Shown: one piece after another, positions 34,834 to 54,181 of the stretch
How positions within the stretch are numbered: position 1 is the first letter of the stretch
How the letters are laid out: every line of letters begins with the position of its first letter
Origin: Eriocheir sinensis
Lineage: Eukaryota; Arthropoda; Malacostraca; Decapoda; Varunidae
Reading direction: 5' to 3'
NCBI RefSeq assembly: GCF_024679095.1
Contig: NC_066571.1
Location: forward strand, 3,819,283 to 3,883,282
DNA length: 64,000 nucleotides
Notes under the pieces: model-generated
The model's input: only the letters and a program-made list of their open reading frames with translations
The model's database searches: none
What the model was told of the DNA's origin: nothing
Position numbers and translations under genes: made by a program

Positions 34834-34843
34834 CCATATTTGG
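34834..34843. promoter_or_regulatory. CArG box / serum response element
   Basis: CCATATTTGG is a perfect CC(A/T)6GG match, the SRF-binding core of vertebrate EGR1 and FOS promoters. It lies 541 bp upstream of the Egr start codon and about 345 bp upstream of P2. Confidence 0.65.
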
Positions 34844-34876
34844 TAACCGAGTCAGAACCGAGCGTGGCCGAGGGTG

Positions 34877-34884
34877 TGACGTCA
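34877..34884. promoter_or_regulatory. cAMP response element, distal
   Basis: A second perfect TGACGTCA, 34 bp from the CArG box. A further TACGTCA half-site lies at about 34806-34812. Confidence 0.6.
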
Positions 34885-34956
34885 CGGACGCGTTACTTTG
34901 AGAGGAGAGGAGCTTAGCGCCGCAGCTCAGCACGGTGGGGGGGGGCCGGGGCTCAC

Positions 34957-35053
34957 CTGCAGCGGCAGTAGACGGTGCCTGGAGACGGGCCGGCCCTGGC
35001 CAGGCGTGGCGACATGGTCCCCGGTGGGCGGTGGGCTGACCCTGAGGAACACT
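34957..35053 (-). other. Egr: candidate upstream non-coding exon (exon 0) of Egr
   Basis: A strong donor, GCAG|GTGAGC, lies at 34957/34956 on the minus strand. It is about 96 nt downstream of a TATA/Inr pair (see 35051-35084). An ATG at about 35016 opens a short frame. If this exon is spliced to 34364, that frame stops after 28 codons in the 5' UTR, so it would be an upstream ORF and not an alternative N-terminus. This is inferred from splice signals only. Confidence 0.4.
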
Positions 35054-35084
35054 GGCGCGGCGGCTACTGCTCCCTCACCTTATA
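35051..35084 (-). promoter_or_regulatory. candidate core promoter P1 (TATAAGG plus CCAGT initiator)
   Basis: The minus strand has TATAAGG at 35084-35078 and C-CAGT with its A at 35053, so the first T of the box lies 31 bases upstream of the putative start. Upstream of it are a CACGTG at about 35096-35101, a second CACGTG at about 35128, a CCAAT box on the minus strand at about 35190, and a 62-bp GA tract (35306-35367) that could bind a GAGA-type factor. Confidence 0.45.
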
Positions 35085-35304
35085 CCTGACCAAGTCACGT
35101 GACCCACAGGTGGGCGTGTTTACGAGCCACGTGGGTGCCCGCTTTCCACCCCGCCACTCTTCCTCCGCCCACCGCAAACGTTCCTCCCCCGCCATTGGTT
35201 CCCACGAGAGGTCTTGTGCTCACGAGCCGCGTGCGGCAACGTTGACAGCGAGAACATTGCTCCGCCTGCAGGAGGGACGCCGCGCCGCACGACGGGGCGG
35301 CCAG

Positions 35305-35305
<1 letters not shown>

Positions 35306-35367
<62 letters not shown>
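35306..35367 (+). repeat. (GA)n, 62 bp, upstream of Egr
   Basis: GA tract about 250 bp upstream of candidate promoter P1. Confidence 0.95.
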
Positions 35368-35369
<2 letters not shown>

Positions 35370-35370
<1 letters not shown>

Positions 35371-35727
35371 TCCCCTACTGCAAGCTACCCAGTGATGTAA
35401 CAGTTTTGTTGCCATCATAGGCACTGTCATACATGTTATTCTCACAGCGGTCAGTTGTCGCGTGTGCCCCGCCGATACAGTCCCGGCAAGGGAGGGAAGG
35501 GGTGGGTGGCGGCAACAAGTTTTGGACAACAATAATCAGAGCAACGTAAAGCACCGGTAATGTGCAGCGTAATGACGCCTTTAAGGGAACGGGACGAAGC
35601 AAAATGTCAAGCATATTTCTGTTCACCTTGCCCGCGGCGCCTCCTTCCTCACAATGGCGTAATAATACCACGGGAGTCACCGAGCCGACATTTAAGACGC
35701 CAGGAAAAAAATCCTCAAGCAACAGTA

Positions 35728-35730
<3 letters not shown>
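35370..35730. other. unique upstream DNA, no gene seen
   Basis: Non-repetitive, CpG-containing sequence between two microsatellites. No coding signal recognised; it could hold upstream regulatory sites. A (CA)n tract at 35730-35788 closes it. Confidence 0.5.
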
Positions 35731-35790
<60 letters not shown>

Positions 35791-35824
35791 ATAAGTATAT
35801 TGCTGACAATTCATAATTTTTTTT

Positions 35825-35900
35825 AACGTTTCGCCCACGGCTTCGGTAGGTTTTCTTGATTATGGTGCAGATAAGTGTTTATAGAGGCGCCATAATAATG
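35825..35900. other. unclassified short repeat-like segment
   Basis: AACGTTTCGCCCACGGCTTC resembles terminal words seen in Penelope-like and other dispersed elements. No coding part or second copy is present here, so it is only flagged. Confidence 0.2.
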
Positions 35901-35922
35901 ATCTACAAATAACTAATATAAA

Positions 35923-36147
35923 TGATGTTCTTAATACCCTAACAGCATAACGGTAACATGAACATCAATTATATCAGGAGAGGAACAACATAATTACAAC
36001 ACTGGGAACACAAACAACAACACTGACAGAGTAATGATGTTCTTAATACCCTAACAGCATAACGGTAACAGGAACATCAATAATATCAGGAGAGGAACAA
36101 CATAATTACAACACTGGGAACACAAACAACAACACTGACAGAGTAAC
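35923..36147 (+). repeat. 112-bp tandem duplication
   Basis: GATGTTCTTAATACCCTAAC begins at 35924 and again at 36036. The copies are nearly identical, so the duplication is recent. Confidence 0.93.
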
Positions 36148-36189
36148 GATGACCCAGCCCAAGACCCAAGGCAACGACCCAAGCAATAG

Positions 36190-36480
36190 GAATACAAGGC
36201 CGCTCCTCTCCCCCTTTCTTCCTTTTTCCTTCCTTCTTTCCTTCCTTTCTTATTTCTTTCGTTCCATCCATCTTTCTTTCCTTCCTTTCTTCCTTCATTC
36301 CTTATTTCCTCTCTTTTCCTCCTTCCTTTCTTCACTTCCTTCCTTCCTACCCTATTTTTTCCTGTCTTCCTTCATTCTTCTTTCCTCCCTTCCCTTCCTC
36401 TCCCTTCCCCGCGAAATGTCTCCCGGCACTAGCCCCGACGCACGGCCGATCACAGAGATAAACATTTAAGAGTATCCCAA
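36190..36480. repeat. (TTCC)-rich pyrimidine stretch
   Basis: Degenerate CTTCCTTTC repeats, then unique sequence to 36655. No gene. Confidence 0.7.
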
Positions 36481-36650
36481 GAAATGAGTGAATGAATGGC
36501 GGAATAAGAAAGGAAAGAAACACGGAAGGAGAAAAACAATCCGGCAACCGATGAATGAGGGAAGACATGAAAAGAAAATCCAACAAACAAACAAAAAAGA
36601 AACAAACAAACAAGATCTTACGACAGAAAATAAGGTGTAAAACAAATAAA

Positions 36651-38900
<2,250 letters not shown>

Positions 38901-38929
38901 TAATGAGTCTTCTTGTCAGGTGCATCTTT

Positions 38930-40740
38930 GTGTCTCCTCCTGTGATTTAAATGTTCAGAGCAAGGCCTTTCTTCCCTCTTCCTCCTTCCTGCTCTCCTCC
39001 CCTTCCCATCTTCCCCTCTCCCTTCCCCTTCTCTTCCGTCTTCTTGTCTGCTTTACATCTCTCGTTCCCTCTCCCCTCTACTTCCCTTCCTCTACCCTTC
39101 CTTCATCCTCCTATTTACTCCATTTTTCGTTGTCTTCTTTTCCAAATTGTCTCCTCTCCTTCCCTCTCTTCTTCTCATCTGCTTTTCATCTCTCGTTCCC
39201 TCTCCCCTCTACTTCCCTTCCCCTTCCCTTCCTTCATCCTCCTATTTACTCCATTTTTTGTTGTCTTCTTTTCCAAATTGTTTCCTCTCCTCTCCCTTCC
39301 CCTCCTCTTCCTTCTTGTCTGCTTTTCATCTCTCGTCCCCTCTCCCCTCTACTTCCCTTCCCCTTCCCTTCCTTCATCCTCCTATTTCATTTCTCGTTGT
39401 CTTCTTTTCCAAATTTTCTCCTCTCCTCTCCCTCCCCCTTACTTCCCTCTTCCTATTTTCTCCATTTTTCGTCCCCTCCTTTTCCTTCCCATCCCATTTC
39501 CTCTCCCTTCCCCTTCCCATCAGTCTTTTTATTTCTTCCTTTTCTCCGCCCTTATTTTTCTTCCTCTCCTTTTCATTCCAATCTTGTTTCTTCTTTTCCT
39601 TTCCCTCTTATTTCTCTTCTCCTTCCCTTCTCCTCTCCTCCCTTTTCATTTACTTTTCTTCCTCTTTCTCTCCCCCTGCCTTACTTTCCCTTACCCTTTC
39701 CTCCCATCCCTTCGTTTTCTTTTCTTTCCTTCCCTTTCCTTACCTTAATTTCCCTTCATCTCTTCTTCAAGTTTTCCCCTCTCCCCTTACTTTCCATTCC
39801 TTCCCTTAGCTTCCCATCCCTTTTGCTTTCTCTCCCCTCACCTCCTCTTTCCATTCCAACCATCCTCTCCTTTCCATCCCCCTTCCCGTTTCCCCTCCTA
39901 TTATTTACCTTCCTTTCTCTTCCCCTTCCCTTTCTTTTACTACCCCTCCCCTTCCTCAACCATACTTTTACTTTATTTCCCCTCTCCTCCTCCTTCCATT
40001 CCAACTCCTTCCTTTCCTTTATCTTCCTCATTCTTCCCCTTCCCGTTTCCCCTCCCATTATTTACCTCCCTTCCTCCTCCCCTTCCCTTGCTTTTACGAC
40101 CCCCCTCCCTTCCTCAACCATAAAGCACTTCACCTTCCCCTCCCCTCCATATTCGTCCCCTCCCCTCCATTCCCCACTCCTTTCCCCTCTTCTCCCCCCA
40201 CCTGCCATTCTCTCCCCTTCAGTTCATTTCCCCACCATTACTTTTGACTCCCCATTCCTTTCATCTTTCCCCCCCTCCCCTACACAAACACCCCCACCCT
40301 TCCCTTCCTTAAACACCTACCCCAATACCCCTCCCTGCCCTATTCCACTCCCTTAACCCCCCACCTACTACATCTCCCCACCCCTTCCTCCTCCTTCCCC
40401 ACTCCCCACCATCTTCAATCACCCCCTCCTCCCTTCCCCCTCCCAGTCTTTCACCACCCACCCCACACACGCAGTCACCCCTCTCCCTGACCCCTTCAAC
40501 TCCCTCCCACCCCCCCCTTCCAACCACCCTCCCCGCCCTCTCCCTTCTTCATACCCAGTCTTTCACAACCCCCCCCTTCCCAACCCCCCCACAGCCCACC
40601 TCCGCACTCCTCCTGCCCTTTCCCATCCCCCACCCACATCAAACACCTGCCCTCCACCTCCACCCCCACACACACTACCCCCCATCCCAACCCCCTCCCA
40701 CCCACTTTCAACCCCCTCCCTGCCCCGCCCAGCCCCGCAC
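38930..40740 (+). repeat. 1.8 kb pyrimidine tract with about 135-bp tandem units
   Basis: Nearly all C/T on the plus strand. CTCGTTCCCTCTCCCCTC recurs at 39061, 39192 and 39332 with TCTTCTTTTCCAAATT in each unit. The apparent 544-codon Ser/Pro/Phe/Leu frame arises because C/T-only DNA cannot encode a stop. Confidence 0.88.
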
Positions 40741-40839
40741 CGCCCCGCGTACCCAGGTGTGCGGGGCAGATGTACGGGAGGGCCAAGTATGGTTTTTGCA
40801 GGTCGTCTTTCGGCCGCCCTCGTATACATTATAAACATT

Positions 40840-42770
<1,931 letters not shown>

Positions 42771-42779
42771 ATAGTGTTA

Positions 42780-43837
<1,058 letters not shown>

Positions 43838-44103
43838 TTTTTTTTTTTTTTTTTACAATAAAGGAGACATGTAGCTCAAGGGCACAAAAAAAGGAAACAA
43901 TAATAAAAAAAAAAAGCCCGGTACTCGCTGCTCCTAAAAAAAAAAATCAAAAGAGGTGGCCGAAAGAGAGGTCAATTTCGGGAGGAGAGGTGTCCGCATA
44001 CCCTCCTTTTGAAAGAGTTCAAGTCGTAGGCAGGAGGAAATACAGATGAAGGGAGATTGTTCCAGAGTTTACCAGCGTGAGGGATGAAAAAGTGAAGATG
44101 CTG
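43838..44103 (-). mobile_element. retroelement 3' end, same family, copy 3 (longest)
   Basis: The minus strand encodes FFIPHAGKLWNNLPSSVF and then AYDLNSFKRRV, a reverse-transcriptase C-terminus. It is followed by the family word GGAGCAGCGAGTACCGGGCT and a poly(A) tail (plus-strand poly(T) at 43838-43854). It anchors the family as a non-LTR retrotransposon and not a SINE. Confidence 0.75.
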
Positions 44104-44557
44104 GTTAACTCTTATGTTAATAATGATGCTCCTGCTGCTGTTGGTAATATTGTTCTTTTAGTTCTTGCTGTTGTTGATAATATTTTTCTTGGTGTTGATA
44201 AGAGAAGCACGTCTCGTCGCATCCTGCTCCCCAAACACCTTCACCTGTGACTCCACATTCCACCACGACTTAATTAACCACGCTCAACGCATTTCACGTT
44301 GCCTCGAGTGCCCGTTTCCTCTCCCTCTCCCAGCGCCACTCTTCCTCCCTCTAAAAATGAAAGAGATAGCGTGGAGATAAGACGATAACCTTTAGTGAAT
44401 GACGAGCACTCGGGGTGATTAGACAATGTTACCTGATACGCCGGAGTCTGTGAACAGGTGTAGTCTGATTAGATTGTGACGATTCTTCCTTCACTAGGTG
44501 TGCTGGATGGCCGTCTGTCGGTATGTGTGTCTGTGTGTCTGTCTGTTTGTGTGGGTT

Positions 44558-44629
<72 letters not shown>

Positions 44630-44673
44630 TGTTTCTCTGACTGTCTGTCTGTCTCTATCTGTCTGTCTTTAGG

Positions 44674-44705
<32 letters not shown>

Positions 44706-45437
44706 ACTGCTTTTACAATACGCCTCAAAAGCTTAACAAATATCAACGAGGGAAAAAAAACGAGGAAAAAACAAGGTGTGGACAGGTGAGGAGAGGACCA
44801 GCGCCAAATACCTCTTTAGCAACCCCGTAAGTGTATAATGTATCAGCTCTCTTCCTTCCTTATAGGCGGGGCGGCATTGCGACACGATGAATTCACTTCG
44901 AGACAAACATGACTATCACCACCACGACCTCCACCACCACCACCATGACCACCACCAACACCAACATCATCACCACCACGACCTCCACCACCACCATCAC
45001 CACCACCACCAGTAACACCATCACCACGACCACTACGATCGCTTGCTGCTTTTGCCGGGATATTAAAGCAAGGTAGTGAGTGATTAGATGTTCCGATGTT
45101 GGCTGTTTTGTGGTGCTTTTTTTTGGGGGGAGGGGGGGGCGGACGATGAGGGATGTTGCCTGATGATGATGGTGATGATGACTTGATGTTTAACGGTGTT
45201 TCTGTGGTTTCTATGTATATTTATGTACCCTGCAAATTTCTCTTTCTCTGTTTTTTCTTCCTTCTTTTCATTTTCCTCTTACGCTTTTCTTTCTTTCTTT
45301 CTCTTTTTCTCTTCCTTCATTCCTTTTCATCTCTCATTCGTGCGTTCGCTTCCCTTTCTCTCTTATCCATGTTCTCTATCTATCTATCTATCTATCTCAC
45401 ACATACCCTACATTCCCCTCTCACCCTAGCCCCCCCA
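44104..45437. repeat. (GT)n, (CCA)n and T/C-rich intergenic DNA
   Basis: (GT)n 44563-44629; (TC)n 44675-44700; (CCA/CAC)n 44917-45030; pyrimidine-rich 45240-45350; (CTAT)n 45375-45397. Confidence 0.8.
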
Positions 45438-45635
45438 CACCTGGACAACCTCATCACCATCACCCTGACAGGTGTAATATGTGTTAAACGAAGACGAACA
45501 GGTTAACGAGCCATATAGGACAGGTGAGCCCCAAATAAGGACCGCCGCGAACGATTAAACACCTGGAATCAATTAGTGGCACAGGTTATCCAGGTGTGTG
45601 TATGTGTGTGTGGGCGGGACACCTCTTGACACCTG
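45438..45635. promoter_or_regulatory. E-box cluster with a CArG box upstream of Egr
   Basis: Six CACCTG/CAGGTG hexamers occur in 198 bp, starting at 45438, 45469, 45521, 45560, 45591 and 45630. A perfect CArG box, CCAAATAAGG, is at 45531-45540. It is unique-looking sequence among repeats, 10.5-11 kb upstream of the Egr promoter. CACCTG is bound by Snail/Zeb and E-protein factors. Enhancer function is inferred. Confidence 0.4.
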
Positions 45636-46129
45636 GCCGGTAATAGAGAAAGCAGAATATTGAGACGCGGAAGAATTGACCGAGTAAGGAGTGAAAGTCT
45701 ATTGAGGGAGGAGGAGGTGGAGGAGGAGGAGGAGAAAGAGGAAGAGGAAAGAGTTGAAAATTTATTGACAGTGCATTTTGAAAGGTCATGGGAAGGGGAG
45801 GAGGAGAAAGAGTAAGGAAGACAAGGGGAAGATTGAAGAGGAAGAGGCAGAGAAGGAGGAGGAGGATTAGGAAGGGAGAAGAGGAGAAATAAAGTTAAAG
45901 AGAAAATTTATTGACCGAGTGCATATTGAAAGGTCGTGAAAAGGGAGGAGAAGGAAGAGGAAGGAAGACTAGGGGAAGATTGAAGAGGAAGAGGAGGAGA
46001 AAGGGGAAGGAAGGCAGGGGAAGATTGAAGAGAAGGAGAAGGAGGAGGAGGAGGAGGAGGAAGAGGAGGAGAAGAAGAAGAAGGAGGAGGAGGAGAAAGA
46101 GGAAGGAAGACAGAGCAAGATTGAAGAGG

Positions 46130-46192
46130 AGGAGAAATACATAGGAATACATAGGAAGAACAGACACCAGAAGACCAATCTGTCTATTAAGA
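46130..46192 (-). mobile_element. diverged relative of the same retroelement tail
   Basis: The minus strand reads TAGACAGATTGGTCTTCTGG, then TTCCTATGTATTCC and TATTTCTCCTCC. This parallels, with divergence, the tail words of the copies at 46303 and 51490. It is again followed by a TCC tract. Confidence 0.45.
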
Positions 46193-46302
46193 GAAGAAGA
46201 AGAAGGAGGAGGCGGAGAAAGAGGAAGGAATACAGAGCAAGACTGAAGAGGAGGAGGAGAAGGAGGAAGGAAAAAGACAGGGGAAGACTGAGGAGGGGGA
46301 GG

Positions 46303-46372
46303 AGGAAACATGGACAAGCAGGCAGCAGAAAACCTATTGGCTCATTGCGAGACTGCATGCTTTCAGTGATGA
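46303..46372 (-). mobile_element. very short copy of the 51.5-kb retroelement tail
   Basis: The minus strand repeats the terminal word of the element at 51490-51532 (GAGCCAATAGGTTTTCTG, then a CCATGTTTC-like end) and again passes into a (CTCC)-rich tract. It is only about 60 bp long, an extreme 5' truncation. Confidence 0.6.
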
Positions 46373-47076
46373 TGATGATAATAAGGAGGAGGAGGAGGAG
46401 GAGGAACGGAGATGAGAATAAAAGGTATAGACGAGGAAATGAGAATGAGTAAACAGGAAGAGAAGAGGTAAGAAGGAAGAAAATATACTAAATAGAAGGA
46501 GAAGATAGAGAAGAATGAGAGCAAGGAGAGGAAAATAGAGAAGAGAATCGAGGAGGAGGAGGAGAAGGAGGAGGAGGAGGAGAAGAAATCAACAACAACA
46601 ATATCAAAAGCTGGGACAGAGAGAGAAAGGAGGACAAGGAGAAAGGAGAGAGAAAAAAAAGATGACATGGTGAAAGAGGATAAGGAGGAGGAGGAGGAGG
46701 AGGAGGAGGAGGAGAAAGGAAGAGAAATAACTACAGGGAGAAAGAGAAAGAGAAGAATCATATACTCGAAGAAAGTGGAGGAAAACGAAGATGAAAACAA
46801 AGGAAAAGTAGAAAATGGGGGAAAGGAAAATGAATAAGAAGAGGAAGGAGAAGAGAAGAAAGGAGAATCAAAGGAAAAGAGAAAGGGGAGACTCAAAGGA
46901 AGACGAAGCAAGATAAAAGAGATAAACATGGAAAAAAGAAGAGAAGGAAAGAGAAAAGGAAAACAGAAGAGAAAAGGAAAAGAGAAAGAGAGAAATATAA
47001 TAACAGAGAAGCGAAGGAAGAAGAATAAAAAAAAATAATGAAGAAAAAGATACGGAAAGAAAAAAGAAGAGAAAGA

Positions 47077-47424
<348 letters not shown>

Positions 47425-47559
47425 TGTCAGGTGAAGGCGTGTACTCAGATGTGCCCCGCCTCTCGTACCCCGCGTCCAGGTGACTTGCCCCCCCCCCCCC
47501 CTCTCCCCGCACCACCACCACCACCACCACCACCACCAGGTCGCCGCCACTCCGTCTGC

Positions 47560-48600
47560 CCAGGTTCGCCTTCCTCCCCCTTCACCCCTCCCCCCTTCCT
47601 CCCCTCCCCTTCCCCTCCTTCCACTGACCTCTCCTCCACCCCCTGACCACATATCGTCCCTGTTATATCCCCCTACCCCTACCCCTTACCCTTTCCCCCA
47701 CCCCCTCCCATTCCCCCCTTCTACTGACCTCCCTTTACCCTGCATCCCCCCCATCTCCTTCCTCTTACCTCGCTAACCCCCCTTCTCCTTCCTACCTCCC
47801 TTTCCTCTTCCCCTGACTTCCATCCCCTTCCTACATCCCTCCCCTTTCCTGGCCTCATCCTCCCCTTCCCCTGACCTCCCCTTCCCTGCCTTTCTCCCCT
47901 ATCATCTTACCCTTTGTTGTGACCTCCCCCCTACCCCGCCCCCATCTCCTTGTTATCCCCCTTCCTCTCTCTCTTCCTCGACCTTCCCCCCCTGCCACAG
48001 CCTCCCCAACCCCTTCCTCTTTGCATACTGACCTTCTCCTCCCTTGCCTCTCCTCCCCTTCCTCTTAACGGTTACCCTTTGCACAGTGACCTCCCCCTTC
48101 CCCCCCATCCCTACCACTGCCTCCCTATCCCCCTTTCTCTTACCCATTCTCCCCGCTGCCATACCCTCCCCTCCATGTTTCCTACCTCCATGCCCTTTAC
48201 ACAGTGACCTCCCCCTTCCCTTCTCTGTCTTTCCCTCATCTCTATCATTGCCTCTCTATCCTCTTCCTCTCTCCATACTCTCAAGCTTCCCAGTTACCAT
48301 TCTCCTCTACCTCATCCTTATACCTTATACCTTCCTTTAATTCCTCCCCCCTTACCTTCAATCACAGTCAACTTTCCCTTTTCTAATTACTCCTTAAATG
48401 CAGTATATCATTATCTTCGTTCTCCCTTTTACCCTTTGTACAGACCTCCTCTTTCTTCTACAACCTCCTCTTTACCTCCAACTACCTCCTCTTTACCTCC
48501 TATTGCTTGATCTTTGTACACAGCTCCTCTTTCTTCTCCTCCTCCTCTTTACCTCCAACTACCTCCCTTTACCTCTTATCGCTTGATCTTTCATTCCACA
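47560..48600 (+). repeat. degenerate pyrimidine-rich minisatellite with CTTTGCACAGTGACCTCCC-type words
   Basis: Words of the form CCTTTGCACAGTGACCTCC recur with divergence at about 47700, 47925, 48020, 48074, 48195 and 48433. The pyrimidine tract continues without clear units to 49250. Confidence 0.7.
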
Positions 48601-49339
48601 CCTTTACCTGTCCTCTAATTAACCGCTAACTACTACCGTGCTCACCTTCCCTTCTACCTTGTCTTGATCTCTTAATCAGTTCCCTTCACCTTACCTTCCT
48701 TTTTACCTTCAGTGTCCCCCTCACCAATTTTTTTTTATTTTTTTTATCCTCTTGTCAACCTAAACAACCCCGAATGTTCGCTACCCTTCACTTTTTTTAT
48801 ATTCCTCTCCCCTTCCTCTTCACATTCCTTCTTGAGTTTCCCTTTCTTCTTTACCCTTCGTTTTCCTCTTCCCATTTACGTTCCTTTTCCCTCTTCACCT
48901 TATCCAAGCCACTCCCTTTATTTCCTCTTTTTTCCCATTTTCCTATCTTCTTTTTTCTTTGTATTCCCTTTGCTCTTTCTCCTCACTGTTTCCTTTATCT
49001 ATTTTCATATTAATCCATTATTTATTCCTTTCCCTTCCATCCTTCCATTTCTTTCTTCATTTCTCTACCTCCCCCTTTCTTATTTATGTCGCCCTTTTCC
49101 ATTCCCCTTCTCTTTCATTCACTTATTATCATACAACTCCATTTTTTTCTTCCTATTTCTTTTTCCCCTTCCCCATTTCTGTACTCATATTCACACGTTC
49201 CCTTTCTTCTTCCTTCTTCTGCCTTCCTTCTTCTCCCGTTGGCCAGGTGTGTGCACGCAGACTCCTACACCTGGTCATTACTGGATCGTCCTTGCCGGGT
49301 GCCTTCTTCCGCCTCTCCCACGGGTGAACACAGGTAAGG

Positions 49340-50500
<1,161 letters not shown>

Positions 50501-50639
50501 TTGTAGCACAACAAGCAAAAATGAAAAAATATTACAGGTCAAAATCCCACGCAAATTTGATCTCTTCCGTCTTCCCCTCTCTCTCTCTCTCTCTCTCTCA
50601 AGTCCTTCTTTCTTCCTCCAATAAGGTGTTCACTTGTTC

Positions 50640-50914
50640 TCCTACGCTCTTCTTTCTAACTGTTTCTCCTCTTCCACCTCCTCCTCCACCTCCTCCTCCC
50701 CCTCCTCCTACTCCTCCTCGTCCTCCTGCTTCTTCTTTTCTCCTTCAATAAGCTGGTCCTCTCTTCTCTTCTCCTCCTACGCTCTTCTCTCTAACTGTTA
50801 CTCCTCCTCCTCCTCCTTGTTCTCCTCCTCCTCCTCCTTCGCCTCCTCCTCCTCCTCCTCCTCCTCCTCCTCCTCCTCCTCCTCCTCCTATTCCTCCTTC
50901 TTTTACTTCTCCTT
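50640..50914 (+). repeat. (TCC)n-rich tract with an internal about 100-bp duplication
   Basis: CTCCTACGCTCTTCT(T)TCTAACTGTT occurs at about 50639 and 50774, each followed by CTCCTCCTCC repeats. Confidence 0.8.
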
Positions 50915-51532
50915 GACACAAACGCCAGACTTGATGCCATCCTTGTATAATTCCATGGTAAGACCGCACCTCGAGTATGCAGTACAGTTCTGGTCTCCAA
51001 ATTACAGAAAGGACATTGATTTACTGGAAAGAATTCAACGACGCGCCACGAAGATGATTCCAACCTTAAGGGCCCAACCGTACGAGGAATGAATCAAGCG
51101 ACTCAATCTCTTTACATTGGAGAAAAGACGCCTACGAGGGGATATGGTTTCAGTCTTCAAGTACCTGAAAAAGTTCAATAACGTCGATTATTCCAAATTC
51201 TTTGAACTGCAAACCAACTCAAGAACTAGAAATAACGGTTTACCCATTCAGTCGAGTCGATGTAACACAGACATTGGAAGGAGTTTCTTTTCAAACCGAG
51301 TCATCCGCCACTGAACAATATTCCGTCAGATGTAGTAAATGAGAATACTATCAACTCCTTCAAAAAATCTAATCGACCGTCATTTCGTTGCGTCATGAGT
51401 AAACTGAATATCGAGGTGCTTTCATCTGCTTCCCAGGCCCCAAGCGACTGTCGAGCAAATAAAATCACCAAAGCGGGCAACCTCGTAATGAGCCAATAGG
51501 TTTTCTGTTGCCTGCATTTCCTTGTTTCCATG
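50915..51532 (+). mobile_element. degenerate non-LTR retrotransposon 3' end
   Basis: The plus strand encodes MVRPHLEYAVQFWSP, ERIQRRATKMIP and KRRLRGDMVSVFKYLKKF, the post-catalytic region of a CR1/L2-type reverse transcriptase. The frame is broken by TGA at 51090-51092 and again after NRVIRH near 51312, so it is a pseudogene. The 3' UTR contains AATAAAATC and a unique tail word, GAGCCAATAGGTTTTCTG, at about 51490-51508, then runs directly into TCC-rich pyrimidine DNA. The upstream edge also abuts a (CTC)n tract. Confidence 0.82.
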
Positions 51533-52289
51533 TTTCTCCTCCTTTTCCTCCTTCTCCTACTCTTGCTCTTTCTCCTCCTCTTTCTCCTCCTCCTCCTACT
51601 TCTCCTCTTCCTCCTTCTCTTCCTCTCCGTCTTTCTCCTTTCAGTCTTCTACTTTTTTCCTTCTTCCTGCTTTGTGTCAAATTTTCTTCTATGTTCTCCC
51701 TCTTCTTATCCTTATCCTCCTTTCTTTACTCCTCCTTTTCTTCCTGGTTTCTTTTCTTCCATCTCTTCTTCCTCTTCTACTGCTTTTCGGGGAACTTGGA
51801 TATATAGCTTTACCATTTTCTTTCTTCTCCCTCTACTTTCTTTCTACACTGTGTTCTGTTTTCACTATTCCTCTTTTGTCTTGATTTTCTACCCTTTATT
51901 TTTTCATTCCTTTTTGCATAGTTTTTTTTTCCTAATTTTCGTTTCTCTTCGCCACTTGATCATTTATGTTGCCGCGATCTTTTTAAGCCCTCTTTTTCCC
52001 CTTCTCCTAATGACCCCCACTTCGTTTTTTATCATCATCATCATCATCATCATCATCATTATTATTTTCATTTTTCATTTCATATTTCTTTACAATTCTA
52101 TTTTCCCAAAACCTGGTCAGATATTTTTTTTATTATTCTATTCTTTTCATGTAACTTCTATTTAATTTCATTGGTTACGTATTGGCGGCTTAGTTTCGTT
52201 TTTTTTTTTTCCTTCATTTCATATTGTTGTTATTGTTGTTTTGAGATTTCATTTGTTTCTCTGTAGCTTCGTTTACTTTGTTTGCTTTA
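51533..52289. repeat. pyrimidine- and T-rich DNA with (ATC)n
   Basis: TCC/TTC-rich to about 51900, T-rich to 52280, (CAT)n 52031-52060. No gene. Confidence 0.75.
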
Positions 52290-52431
52290 CTTTCTCACGT
52301 AATTGACTGCTCTTTCGGCCGCCTCTTTGGATTCTTTACAGGAGCAGCGAGTAGCGGGCTTTTTTTTATTGTTTCCTTTTTATCTGCCCTTGTGCTGTCT
52401 CCTTTGCTGTAAAAAAAAAAAAAAAAAAAAA
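52290..52431 (+). mobile_element. retroelement 3' end, same family, copy 4
   Basis: Carries GGAGCAGCGAGTAGCGGGCT and CTCCTTTGCTGT followed by 21 A residues. The intact poly(A) suggests it is the youngest or least decayed of the four. Confidence 0.65.
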
Positions 52432-52745
52432 GTTGTGATTTATTTCCTCTCTTGGTTTCGTCATGGTGGTTTAATTACGCTATTTTTTCCTCGATTTCAT
52501 GTTCTTGTCGGTTTAGTAGATTTTGTTGTTTTCAGTACGATATTATTTAGGGAGTTACATCATCACTTCCATAACGCTTCACTGTGATGTAATTTTCGTT
52601 CTAGAATTAAGCTTCATTACAATACTATTCCGGAAATTACAGACAACTCTCTCTCTCTCTCTCATGAAGTGACATCACCTTCTTTACCCCGTTTCCTTCT
52701 CTCACGTCTTTCATCTCCCTTTCTTCTCTCCTCTCCCACGACCAG

Positions 52746-54181
<1,436 letters not shown>

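Larger units (their letters stand above)
33900..35290. other. CpG-rich promoter region of Egr
   Basis: This interval is visibly richer in G+C and in CpG than the flanking microsatellite DNA. It covers exon 1, both candidate core promoters, the CArG box, the CREs and exon 0. Confidence 0.6.
45690..47040 (+). repeat. 1.3 kb GGA-rich purine tract
   Basis: Degenerate (GGA/GAA)n with short retroelement tails at 46130-46192 and 46303-46372. GAAGATTGAAGAG recurs every about 55-65 bp between 45830 and 46140. Confidence 0.85.
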
